A stretch of DNA of 7,563 nucleotides from Candidatus Sungiibacteriota bacterium (GTDB taxonomy: Bacteria > Patescibacteriota > Minisyncoccia > Sungbacterales > JACQCQ01). The stretch lies in assembly GCA_016181565.1 (NCBI GenBank), contig JACOZA010000031.1:1-7563 (forward strand), in the 5' to 3' direction. Positions within the stretch are counted from its first letter, which is position 1; every line of letters begins with the position of its first letter. The notes under the pieces were generated by a model. It did not search any database and was not told the origin of the DNA. It saw only the letters and a program-made list of their open reading frames with translations. This document shows positions 1 through 5,418 of this stretch, in pieces. The translations under genes were made by a program, and so were the position numbers.

Positions 1-66
1 AATTTATCTATTAAACGGTTTAAGGAATTGGATCATAATTTAAGAAATAAATATCATCGTTCATGA
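1..66 (+). CDS. 3' end of an unidentified gene (last 21 codons)
   Basis: Frame 1 is open from the left edge to a TGA stop at 64-66 and encodes a basic tail ending RNKYHRS. The fragment is too short to assign to a family. It lies 32 nt upstream of the next gene on the same strand and shares the AT-rich composition of the two genes that follow. It could therefore be the end of the first gene of the same cassette; a DNA methyltransferase would be the natural partner for the downstream nuclease. That identity is an inference from context only. An open frame of 21 codons could also arise by chance in AT-rich DNA. Confidence 0.45.
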   Translation, partial: NLSIKRFKELDHNLRNKYHRS

Positions 67-98
67 GTGTTAAGAAAACTTTAATCAATAAATGATCC

Positions 99-650
99 AT
101 GACTGTTTACCCTGAAATATATTTGACAATTAAACTAGATGTAATAACTGACAATCACGAATACGATAGAAATAAATTAAGAAAATTAGCAATAAATGAG
201 TTTGCTAAAGAGGTTGCTGGTAAGGGTAAGGGCGAACTGTCGACTAAATATAAATATGTTGTTGAGGATTCAAGATCGGGCAATAGAGTGTATATAACAA
301 GGCCGGCCTTCAATAAGCTGGGGTTTGATTTTCTAATTCATGTTGAAAATTGTACTTTTTCGAATGGTAAAGATAATCCCAAGCACGAGGATTTGGCAAA
401 CGATATAAAGAATAAAGTTTTGCAACACAAAAAAATGAGTAAAGATATATTAAAAGAGCTGGAAAAAGTATATGAATGCAGTGAGCCTGATGCTATGGTA
501 GACTATAAACGATATGATAATTTGCCGGGCCTACCCATGGATTTAGTGCTTAAAACCGCAAAGTGGTTTTTTATCGAGCAAGATATTCGTTACTGGAATT
601 ATTCGGGAAGAAATATGTTGATGGACGGGCTGAGAAAAGTACTGACTTAA
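99..650 (+). CDS. uncharacterised 183-aa protein, probable restriction-modification cassette component
   Basis: I cannot name a family for this protein. It is soluble, lysine- and aspartate-rich, with no signal peptide or membrane segment. The N-terminus (YPEIYLTIKLDVITDNHEYD) looks like a beta-strand followed by a charged helix. Residues 34-65 contain a glycine/lysine-rich turn (GKGKGEL), and the C-terminus (about 152-180) is aromatic-rich with IEQDIRYWNYSG. The ATG at 99 has no clear Shine-Dalgarno, but no better in-frame start lies upstream. The stop at 648-650 lies 23 nt before the best start of the PD-(D/E)XK nuclease gene on the same strand, so the two are probably cotranscribed. Composition is AT-rich, unlike the genes from 2300 onwards, which suggests transfer. 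A role as a subunit, specificity or accessory factor of a restriction system is inferred from position alone. The coding call itself is firm because the frame is long in its context and the protein has a non-random composition. Confidence 0.75.
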   Translation: MTVYPEIYLTIKLDVITDNHEYDRNKLRKLAINEFAKEVAGKGKGELSTKYKYVVEDSRSGNRVYITRPAFNKLGFDFLIHVENCTFSNGKDNPKHEDLANDIKNKVLQHKKMSKDILKELEKVYECSEPDAMVDYKRYDNLPGLPMDLVLKTAKWFFIEQDIRYWNYSGRNMLMDGLRKVLT

Positions 651-673
651 AAATACAGCATATAATAGACATC

Positions 674-1195
674 ATGATAACCAAGGGCAAAGGAGGTGGA
701 AATACCATTACGGGGCTGAATTTTGAGAAAAAGCGCGATATTTTAGAAATTCTCAAAAAGGCCAAAGATTATTCTGCAAAAGGAGGTGTAATTTATTATC
801 GTAACAAAGAAGTAGCCCGCAGTTACCGCAAGCAGGGGCTATATAAGTTGTTGTCTGAAAGAAAGATCGACTGGCATAAATTAGTTTCAAAGCGTCTTTT
901 TCCAGACGAGGCCTTATATGTAATCGTAAATAACACCCTCTTTATTATTGAGATGAAATTTCAGAAAGTCTCTGGCTCGGTTGATGAAAAACTACAAACC
1001 TGTGATTTCAAGAAAAAACAATATCGCAAACTTATGGCGCCACTAAATATTGACGTTGAATATATCTACATTCTTAACGATTGGTTCAAAAACCCAGCGT
1101 ATAAAGATACACTCGACTACGTTATCTCTATAGGTTGCCAGTATTATTTCAATTATTTGCCGCTACAAAAAATCGGATTGCCTATCCCTAAATAA
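674..1195 (+). CDS. putative PD-(D/E)XK type II-like restriction endonuclease
   Basis: The 173-residue product has a convincing PD-(D/E)XK nuclease core: P77-D78 (FPDEALYV), then a hydrophobic strand, then E93-M-K95 (FIIEMKFQ). D78, E93 and K95 are the expected metal-binding and catalytic residues. The segment after the core (SVDEKLQTCDFKKKQY) is polar and helical, and YIYILNDWF supplies a later core strand. The spacing and size fit a compact type II restriction enzyme that cuts double-stranded DNA. The exact family and recognition site cannot be read from sequence. The frame stays open upstream to an ATG at 563, but that would overlap the preceding gene by 88 nt and add an unrelated basic peptide, so the ATG at 674 (MITKGKGGGNTI) is preferred. 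A strong GGAGGTGG at 691-698 lies just inside the gene, with no ATG, GTG or TTG at the right distance after it. The gene shares strand and AT-rich composition with its upstream neighbour. No methyltransferase is visible in the window. Confidence 0.72.
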   Translation: MITKGKGGGNTITGLNFEKKRDILEILKKAKDYSAKGGVIYYRNKEVARSYRKQGLYKLLSERKIDWHKLVSKRLFPDEALYVIVNNTLFIIEMKFQKVSGSVDEKLQTCDFKKKQYRKLMAPLNIDVEYIYILNDWFKNPAYKDTLDYVISIGCQYYFNYLPLQKIGLPIPK

Positions 1196-1269
1196 AATGC
1201 TAGAAAATTCGCTTGTGCCGATGAAAACCGTCTCACTCGTGTCCGGCGAGATACTTTCGCATGTTCGAA

Positions 1270-1301
1270 CCCCGAAGGAGTCGCTTCGCGACCCTACGGG
1301 G
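1270..1301. repeat. nested palindromic hairpin element
   Basis: Outer arms CCCCG (1270-1274) and CGGGG (1297-1301) are exact reverse complements. They enclose inner arms GTCGC (1280-1284) and GCGAC (1288-1292) around a TTC loop. The element starts directly after TTCGAA at 1264-1269. It lies between convergent transcription units, with the nuclease gene on + and tRNA-Asn on -. No clean T-run follows the hairpin on either strand, so it is better called an interspersed intergenic repeat than a standard intrinsic terminator. Open frames across it (for example 1197-1436 and 1261-1515) are read-through translations of repeat and tRNA sequence. Confidence 0.6.
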
Positions 1302-1338
1302 CAGGCCGCAAAAAACCCAGCGAATAAAACAGAAATCG

Positions 1339-1356
1339 ATCCGCCAGCTGGCGGAT
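1339..1356. repeat. 18-bp perfect palindrome
   Basis: ATCCGCCAGCTGGCGGAT is exactly self-complementary. It lies 20 nt downstream of the tRNA-Asn 3' end (tRNA on the - strand). In the direction of tRNA transcription it is followed by CGATTTCTGTTTTATT and later by a TTTTTT run at 1312-1317. It may help terminate or process the tRNA transcript, but the U-tract is not directly adjacent, so it is not a textbook intrinsic terminator. A perfect GC-rich palindrome of this kind resembles the short interspersed palindromes common between genes in bacteria. Confidence 0.65.
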
Positions 1357-1375
1357 TGCTCGATCTCAATCAATG

Positions 1376-1677
1376 CTCCGGCGGCAGGATTCGAACCTGC
1401 GACCTGGGGATTACACGTAACCCTAGATTGCTCTAGGAGTGGACTATATCACGATCCAATTTGGACCCGAGGCGCTTCCCCCGACGTCACGTCGGAGTAC
1501 TCCCCTAAGGGATAGTCTCTACACCTTTTATTCTCAAGCTCTTAAGAACTGGAGAATGACTTGGCTCGGGATTGCCCACATTGGGGTTTCCCCGAATTCA
1601 CCTCGTTTTTCAATCCTGATTACTCAAGAAAGCTGCATTTTCTACAGTCCCTCGCTCTACCACTGAGCTACGCCGGA
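1376..1677 (-). tRNA. tRNA-Asn(GUU), interrupted by a group I intron
   Basis: The exons are 1644-1677 (5', 34 nt) and 1376-1413 (3', 38 nt), giving a 72-nt tRNA after splicing. The acceptor stem TCCGGCG/CGCCGGA pairs perfectly. The D-arm is GCTC-AGTGGTA-GAGC, and the T-arm GCAGG-TTCGAAT-CCTGC has a canonical loop. The joined anticodon loop reads CTGTTAA, giving anticodon GTT. Discriminator G73 agrees with asparagine tRNAs. The short variable loop (AGGTC) makes it class I, so it is not the GTA (Tyr) tRNA that the unspliced 5' half would suggest. The next bases after G73 are CAT, so CCA must be added enzymatically. In the anticodon stem AGGGA/TCCCC the outermost pair 27-43 is A-C, a mismatch. 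The split falls between anticodon positions 35 and 36, so no functional tRNA forms without splicing. A promoter sits immediately upstream. Confidence 0.93.
1414..1643 (-). ncRNA. group I self-splicing intron (IC3-like) in the tRNA-Asn anticodon
   Basis: The 230-nt intron interrupts the anticodon. P1 is exon CTGT paired with intron GCAG (minus strand), which places the conserved U-G wobble exactly at the 5' splice site. The intron ends in G at 1414, as group I introns require. P4 is TCGGG/CCCGA (1591-1595 with 1566-1570), flanked by GAAACC and CAATCC...GAGCC joining segments that resemble the tRNA-Leu introns of cyanobacteria. A P6-like stem ATTCTC/GAGAAT pairs 1552-1557 with 1530-1535. P7 is GACTAT/ATAGTC (1512-1517 with 1442-1447), preceded by GTGTAGA. 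The P8 region (1448-1511) holds the hairpin CCGACG-TGA-CGTCGG. P9 is CCTAGA-GCAA-TCTAGG (1422-1437), closed by a GNRA tetraloop. No reading frame inside it encodes a recognisable homing endonuclease. Subclass IC3 is inferred from size, tRNA location and core sequence. Confidence 0.9.
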
Positions 1678-1687
1678 ATACCTGTGT

Positions 1688-1715
1688 AGTATAAAGAAAA
1701 CAACGAAAATTTCAA
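1688..1715 (-). promoter_or_regulatory. promoter of tRNA-Asn, overlapping the HNH stop codon
   Basis: On the minus strand, a -35 box TTGAAA (1710-1715), a 16-nt spacer and a -10 box TATACT (1688-1693) precede the tRNA. The predicted start lies about 4 nt from tRNA position 1, so the 5' leader is very short. The TGA stop of the HNH gene (1712-1714) lies inside the -35 box, which makes HNH and tRNA directly abutting but separately transcribable. Confidence 0.7.
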
Positions 1716-2032
1716 ATGATATGCTGTTTTGGTACTGATGTAATACCAGCTTCAACCTCTCTATGACAGTTGGCACAGACTAAGATACATTTATCCAACT
1801 CTGCCTTAACCTTTTTCCAAGAACGAGTGTATCCCTTGGCTGCGATACCAAACTCTTTCTCCTTCGCGTCAATATGGTGCAAATCGAACGCCCCGGAATA
1901 CTTTTTATAGCCGCAAATCTGGCACTTTCCGCCCTTGTATTCAATTGCCATTTCCTTGAGTTTCTTTCTTCGCTTCGCGACCGCCTTTATCATATATTCA
2001 CGCCGGTCACTATACTTTCTTTTCTCTGCCAT
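1712..2032 (-). CDS. small HNH endonuclease
   Basis: This 106-residue protein has a complete HNH zinc-finger nuclease domain. CQIC (C37, C40) and CANC (C86, C89) form the zinc-binding knuckles. FDLHHID (H52, H53) supplies the catalytic histidine and metal ligand, and N88-C-H90 supplies the last part of the H-N-H signature. Residues 1-35 are strongly basic (YSDRREYMIKAVAKRRKKLK) and probably contact DNA. It is likely a cytoplasmic metal-dependent DNA nicking or cutting enzyme. The ATG at 2032 is preceded only by a weak AGGG. The gene lies 25 nt downstream of a small membrane protein gene and 34 nt upstream of the intron-bearing tRNA on the same strand. HNH proteins are a known class of homing endonuclease, so a link to the adjacent ORF-less group I intron is possible. 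Small stand-alone HNH proteins are also common, and the adjacency does not prove a link. Confidence 0.88.
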   Translation of the reverse strand: MAEKRKYSDRREYMIKAVAKRRKKLKEMAIEYKGGKCQICGYKKYSGAFDLHHIDAKEKEFGIAAKGYTRSWKKVKAELDKCILVCANCHREVEAGITSVPKQHII

Positions 2033-2057
2033 GGCCCTAAATAGTCTAGTTAAATCT

Positions 2058-2267
2058 CTACAGGTGACCTAGTTCATCAATCTTATGATCGTGGAGATAG
2101 AGCAGTATCAATCCAAGAATAACGCCGACCACAGCTAATATTAGAGTTTCGTGGCCAAAGAGCCATTTATCCAGATGATCGAGTAGAATCCAAGTTCCTC
2201 GCCAAATTAGCACGACCCCAAACACTACATATAAACTTCCCGCGACTCTTTTTAATATATGTCTCAT
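2058..2267 (-). CDS. small two-TM membrane protein of unknown function
   Basis: The 69-residue product has two clear hydrophobic segments, about residues 8-28 (SLYVVFGVVLIWRGTWILL) and 41-58 (LILAVVGVILGLILLYL). A short charged linker (DHLDKWLFGHE) joins them, and the C-terminal tail (HDHKIDELGHL) is acidic and histidine-rich. The N-terminus MRHILKR is basic, which favours an inner-membrane hairpin with both ends in the cytoplasm. I do not recognise a family and see no catalytic motif. The gene sits 46 nt downstream of rpoD and 25 nt upstream of the HNH gene on the same strand. No Shine-Dalgarno is evident before the ATG at 2267. The coding call rests on the clean hydrophobic pattern and on tight packing between two genes on the same strand. 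Confidence 0.68.
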   Translation of the reverse strand: MRHILKRVAGSLYVVFGVVLIWRGTWILLDHLDKWLFGHETLILAVVGVILGLILLYLHDHKIDELGHL

Positions 2268-2282
2268 ATCATTTTGTAATCT

Positions 2283-2313
2283 GTTATTCGTTATTAGTTA
2301 TTTGTTATTAGTT
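2283..2313. repeat. tandem heptamer array (GTTATTN x4) at the rpoD 3' end
   Basis: Four consecutive 7-bp units, GTTATTC, GTTATTA, GTTATTT and GTTATTA, occupy 2283-2310. A partial GTT follows and touches the rpoD stop codon (2314-2316). On the minus strand the units read NAATAAC, including TAATAAC with an in-frame TAA. The array is the whole spacer between rpoD and the next gene apart from 15 nt. No hairpin is present, so it is not an intrinsic terminator. Confidence 0.8.
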
Positions 2314-3549
2314 CTAGTATCCTTCAAGCTTTCGTATCAAATTATGCGAGCGCATTTTTTCAATGGCTTTGGCCTCAATCTGCCGAATGCGCTCGCGAGT
2401 GACTCCAAACTCTTTCCCGACTTCTTCCAGCGTGTGGGTAATCCCGTCATCCAGGCCGAAGCGCATGCGAAGAATCCTCTGCTCTCGCGGCGTCAGGTCT
2501 GAAATAATAGCCGAAACTTGCTCGCGAAGCAGCCGCCGGGCCGCGGCTTGCGACGGCGAGAGCGTTTTTTCATCAACGATAAACTCCCCCAGCGTCGAAT
2601 CCTGGTCTTCGTCATCCCCCACCGGGGCTTCCAGCGAAACCGTCTCTTGAGAAATCTTTTGGATGTAGTGGATTTTCTCCACCGCCACACCCATCTCTGA
2701 AGCAATTTCTTCCGGCAGCGGCTCCCGGCCGAGGTCCTGCAGAAGTCTCCGTTTCACCTGCTGATACTTCGAAATTGTCTCTACCATATGCACCGGGATG
2801 CGGATGGTGCGCGCCTGATCGGCCAGCGCCCGCGTCACGGCTTGCCTGATCCACCACGTCGCGTAGGTTGAGAATTTAAACCCTTTGTGATAATCAAATT
2901 TTTCCACGGCCTTGAAGAGACCGATATTCCCCTCTTGAATCAGATCGAGCAGGGTTAAATGCGGCGAGCGTCCGACATATTTCTTGGCGAGCGAAACCAC
3001 GAGCCGCAAGTTGGCCTGCGTTAACTTTTTCTTGGCTTCCTCATCTCCCTGTTCGATGCGTTTCGCCAGTTCCTTTTCTTCATCTCCGGTCAGCAGGGAA
3101 ATGCGGCCGATTTCGCGAAGGTACATCTGCACCGAATCCGAAGAAAGATGCTCCAAATCAACCTCCTCTTCCCTTTTTCTCTTTTTGCCCTTGGGAGGCT
3201 CGGCTTTCTCCCCAGCGACATCCAAAAACTCGCGTGTCTCAAGCACTTCGATATGCGCGTCCTCAAACTTCTGATAGAGCGATTCAAGCGTGCTGATATC
3301 CGTCTCGATGGTCGGGAATTCCTGCAGGATCTCGGCATAGGTGATGAACCCGCGCTCGCGGCTTTTCTTGACCAGATTTTCAATTTTCTGCTCGATGGTC
3401 TGCCGCGCCAGAGCCGCTTTGGATTGCCTTTGGGGGCCAGTGCGAACGCGCTTCCCCGCTTGCGCGCGTTTCTTGACAGGCTTTCTATGAATTTTCTTTG
3501 CCGTGCGACGCTGTTTCCGCCGCCGCACGCGTGACTTTTTTGACTTCAT
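2314..3549 (-). CDS. rpoD: RNA polymerase principal sigma factor (sigma-70, RpoD/SigA)
   Basis: The 411-residue protein is a full group 1 sigma-70 factor that directs RNA polymerase to housekeeping promoters. Residues 1-50 form an unusual, very basic tail (KKSRVRRRKQRR). Residues 50-107 look like a region 1.1 fold (IEQKIENLVKKSRERGFITY). Region 1.2 starts at 138 (DSVQMYLREIGRISLLT). Region 2 spans about 172-245, with ANLRLVVSLAKKY, DLIQEGNIGL and the -10-reading helix YATWWIRQAVTRALADQ. Region 3 spans 246-330 (RTIRIPVHMVETI). Region 4 spans 340-411 with the -35-reading helix-turn-helix TLEEVGKEFGVTRERIRQIE. The ATG at 3549 has AAAGGGA 5 nt upstream and is preferred over an in-frame TTG at 3573. 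The gene lies 47 nt downstream of dnaG and is probably cotranscribed with it. The acidic linker of larger proteobacterial RpoD is replaced by a short lysine-rich stretch (119-135). Confidence 0.97.
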   Translation of the reverse strand: MKSKKSRVRRRKQRRTAKKIHRKPVKKRAQAGKRVRTGPQRQSKAALARQTIEQKIENLVKKSRERGFITYAEILQEFPTIETDISTLESLYQKFEDAHIEVLETREFLDVAGEKAEPPKGKKRKREEEVDLEHLSSDSVQMYLREIGRISLLTGDEEKELAKRIEQGDEEAKKKLTQANLRLVVSLAKKYVGRSPHLTLLDLIQEGNIGLFKAVEKFDYHKGFKFSTYATWWIRQAVTRALADQARTIRIPVHMVETISKYQQVKRRLLQDLGREPLPEEIASEMGVAVEKIHYIQKISQETVSLEAPVGDDEDQDSTLGEFIVDEKTLSPSQAAARRLLREQVSAIISDLTPREQRILRMRFGLDDGITHTLEEVGKEFGVTRERIRQIEAKAIEKMRSHNLIRKLEGY

Positions 3550-3596
3550 TGAATCCCTTTGGTAGATAACCAATAAGGCAAACTGCCGCTGGTTTT

Positions 3597-5360
3597 TTAA
3601 ATTCGGCCTAGAAGTTCTGTTGCCGCCTTAAAGTCCTTTAAGAGTTCCTGCAGGCGGCCGGGATCTTCGGCTTTTTCTGCTTGGCTGATTGATTCCGCGA
3701 GCATAATGAGGCGCTCCTTCAATCGCTCCCGCTCGACTTCCCGAATACAGGCCGCGATTTCCGCCTCGGCGTCTGGCACGTTCTGGAACAGGGCCTCGAC
3801 TTCGAAAATCAAGCGGTCAAGGTATCCCCGCCATTCCTCCGGCACCCGCTCGAGGAATCCCGGGATGCCCTCGGTGGGTTTCTCCCTCTCTAATATCTCA
3901 AAAATCTCCCCATGAGGGCTCACCGCAAAAAGCAGTGATCGGTCGTGCCCCCGGTAGAGTTCCCGCGCCTCGGGATACAGGAGGTAGGCCGCGAGTATCC
4001 GCTCTTCGAGCTTTTGGGCCTTCTGTTTTTCTGGCCCATGAGACTCTACGCTAAAAGCGACCGGCTGGTCAACGGCGCGCCGATAGCGGGCCAGTTCCGC
4101 CCACACGGCTTCTTCTTTCACGCCCAAGAGCTCGGACATTTTCGAGACCCAATGGGCTTGCTCAATTTGGTTCCCAATTTTTGCAATCTCGGGCAGAAGA
4201 TAGCGGCTGAAATCCTTTTTGCTTTCGGCGGTCTTTAGTGAAAACTTCTTCAGCGCGCGCGTGAAGTAAAAATCCATGAGCGCGACGGACTTCTCGACGG
4301 CCTCCTTCCAAGTTTCAGGATTCTCCAGCACCGCGTCCGCCGGATCTTTGCCTTTAGGGATTATCGCCACTTTTCTATTGAAGTCATGCTCCGCCGCCAG
4401 ATCAAGACTGCGCCGCGTCGCCGTCTCGCCGGCTTCATCCGCGTCGAATGAGGCGATGAGCGTATCGGTTAAACGGTGGATCTGCTCAAGATGCTTTGCG
4501 GTGAGGGCCGTTCCGGAAACCGCCACGGCTTCTTTGATCCCCGCCTGATGCGACAGCACCACATCCATCTGTCCTTCAACTACCACACAGCGGTTATTTT
4601 TTCGAATCGCGTCTTTGGCCTTATCGAAAGCGTAGAGAGAGCGCGACTTGTCATAGATCAGCGTCTGGGGAGAATTGACGTATTTTGGCTCTGTGCCTGC
4701 CGGCGCACTGCCCCGCTCAAAAATTCGCCCACTAAAGCCGATCACTTTCCCCGACGCGTCAGCGATGGGAAAAATGATGCGGTTGCGGAAACGGTCATAG
4801 TATGAATCGGCGCGCTTGTCGCTTTTGATGCCTAATCCCGAGGCAACAAATTCAGCGGCGCTAAATCCACGCTCCCGCAAGAAATTCGAGAGCCCATCCC
4901 ATGAGTCCTGGGCATAGCCAATGCGAAATTCCTCAATCGTCTCTAACTTCACGCCCCGGCGCGTAAGATAGTCTATAACCGCGGGCGTCTTTTTGATTTC
5001 GGCTTCAAAAAATTTTGCCGCGGTCTCCATAATGGCGTACATCCGCTCCCGCTCGGTGCGGACTCTCGGGTCCTCGCGCCGGAGCTCAACGCCGGCGCGT
5101 TCCGCCAGCGCTTTTAAGGCGTCGCGAAATTCGAGATTTTCCACCTCCATCAGGAACTTGAAGACATCTCCGCCCTTAGAACAGCCGAAACAATGCCAGG
5201 TCTGGCGCGAAGGCGACACGATAAAAGACGGCGTCTTCTCCGAATGGAACGGGCAAAGTCCTTTCCAATTAACGCCGGCCCTTTGCAGCTTAACGTACCC
5301 CTGCACAAAGGGCACAATATCGAGACGCGATTTGATTTCTTGAATGACGGGGTCGGACAT
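3597..5360 (-). CDS. dnaG: DNA primase
   Basis: This 587-residue primase makes the RNA primers for DNA replication. The N-terminal zinc-binding domain has C36-P-F-H39 and C57-F-G-C60. The polymerase core follows, with RFRNRIIFPI at 190-199 and IGFSGRIF at 207-214. The TOPRIM domain begins near 257, with VVVEGQMDV (E262 catalytic) and FDADEAG (D306, D308 metal ligands). KGKDPAD at 336-342 is the usual end of the core. The C-terminal part (about 360-587) is helix-rich and divergent and should be the helicase-interacting region. The length is typical. The ATG at 5360 has no visible Shine-Dalgarno. A clear promoter lies about 50 nt upstream, and rpoD follows after 47 nt. This reproduces the dnaG-rpoD part of the macromolecular synthesis operon; rpsU is not upstream, where a Nudix gene sits instead. 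Confidence 0.97.
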   Translation of the reverse strand: MSDPVIQEIKSRLDIVPFVQGYVKLQRAGVNWKGLCPFHSEKTPSFIVSPSRQTWHCFGCSKGGDVFKFLMEVENLEFRDALKALAERAGVELRREDPRVRTERERMYAIMETAAKFFEAEIKKTPAVIDYLTRRGVKLETIEEFRIGYAQDSWDGLSNFLRERGFSAAEFVASGLGIKSDKRADSYYDRFRNRIIFPIADASGKVIGFSGRIFERGSAPAGTEPKYVNSPQTLIYDKSRSLYAFDKAKDAIRKNNRCVVVEGQMDVVLSHQAGIKEAVAVSGTALTAKHLEQIHRLTDTLIASFDADEAGETATRRSLDLAAEHDFNRKVAIIPKGKDPADAVLENPETWKEAVEKSVALMDFYFTRALKKFSLKTAESKKDFSRYLLPEIAKIGNQIEQAHWVSKMSELLGVKEEAVWAELARYRRAVDQPVAFSVESHGPEKQKAQKLEERILAAYLLYPEARELYRGHDRSLLFAVSPHGEIFEILEREKPTEGIPGFLERVPEEWRGYLDRLIFEVEALFQNVPDAEAEIAACIREVERERLKERLIMLAESISQAEKAEDPGRLQELLKDFKAATELLGRI

Positions 5361-5418
5361 AGAGGCTCGAGATCACTTATGCTCCATAATCAAAATATGC
5401 CGAGAGCAGTGCCTTCAT

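Noticed and set aside
563..673. Upstream extension of the nuclease gene to an ATG at 563
   Set aside because: It would overlap the end of the preceding gene in another frame and add a peptide unrelated to the nuclease. The ATG at 674 fits the spacing between the two genes.
1250..1260. GATACTTTCGC shared with 7310-7320
   Set aside because: An 11-base match is expected several times by chance in a window of this length, and the flanks are not similar.
1262..1370. Possible CRISPR or tandem array
   Set aside because: The palindromes differ from each other and do not recur at regular spacing; no repeat-spacer pattern is present anywhere in the window.
1197..1515. Overlapping + strand open frames (79 and 84 residues), one including the phrase GGRIRTCDLGITRNP
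   Set aside because: They translate the palindromic repeats and the antisense of the tRNA-Asn 3' exon. This is a well-known type of spurious protein in which the T-arm reads as GFEPATW or RIRTCDL.
1439..1666. 75-residue + strand frame across the intron
   Set aside because: It lies antisense to the group I intron and 5' exon and shows no homing endonuclease motif such as LAGLIDADG, GIY-YIG or HNH.
1644..1677. Reading the 5' half as tRNA-Tyr (GTA) because the unspliced loop reads CTGTAGA
   Set aside because: Bacterial tRNA-Tyr has a long variable arm, and the 3' half has a five-base variable loop. Splicing at the P1 U-G pair gives GTT with a proper loop and discriminator G73.
2984..3534. Long frames antisense to rpoD and dnaG (for example 2984-3274 and 3148-3534)
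   Set aside because: They are shadows of the conserved sigma factor and primase frames, with compositionally skewed, motif-free products.
3550..3573. TTG start for rpoD, eight codons upstream
   Set aside because: The ATG at 3549 has an AAAGGGA ribosome-binding sequence at good spacing; the TTG has none.
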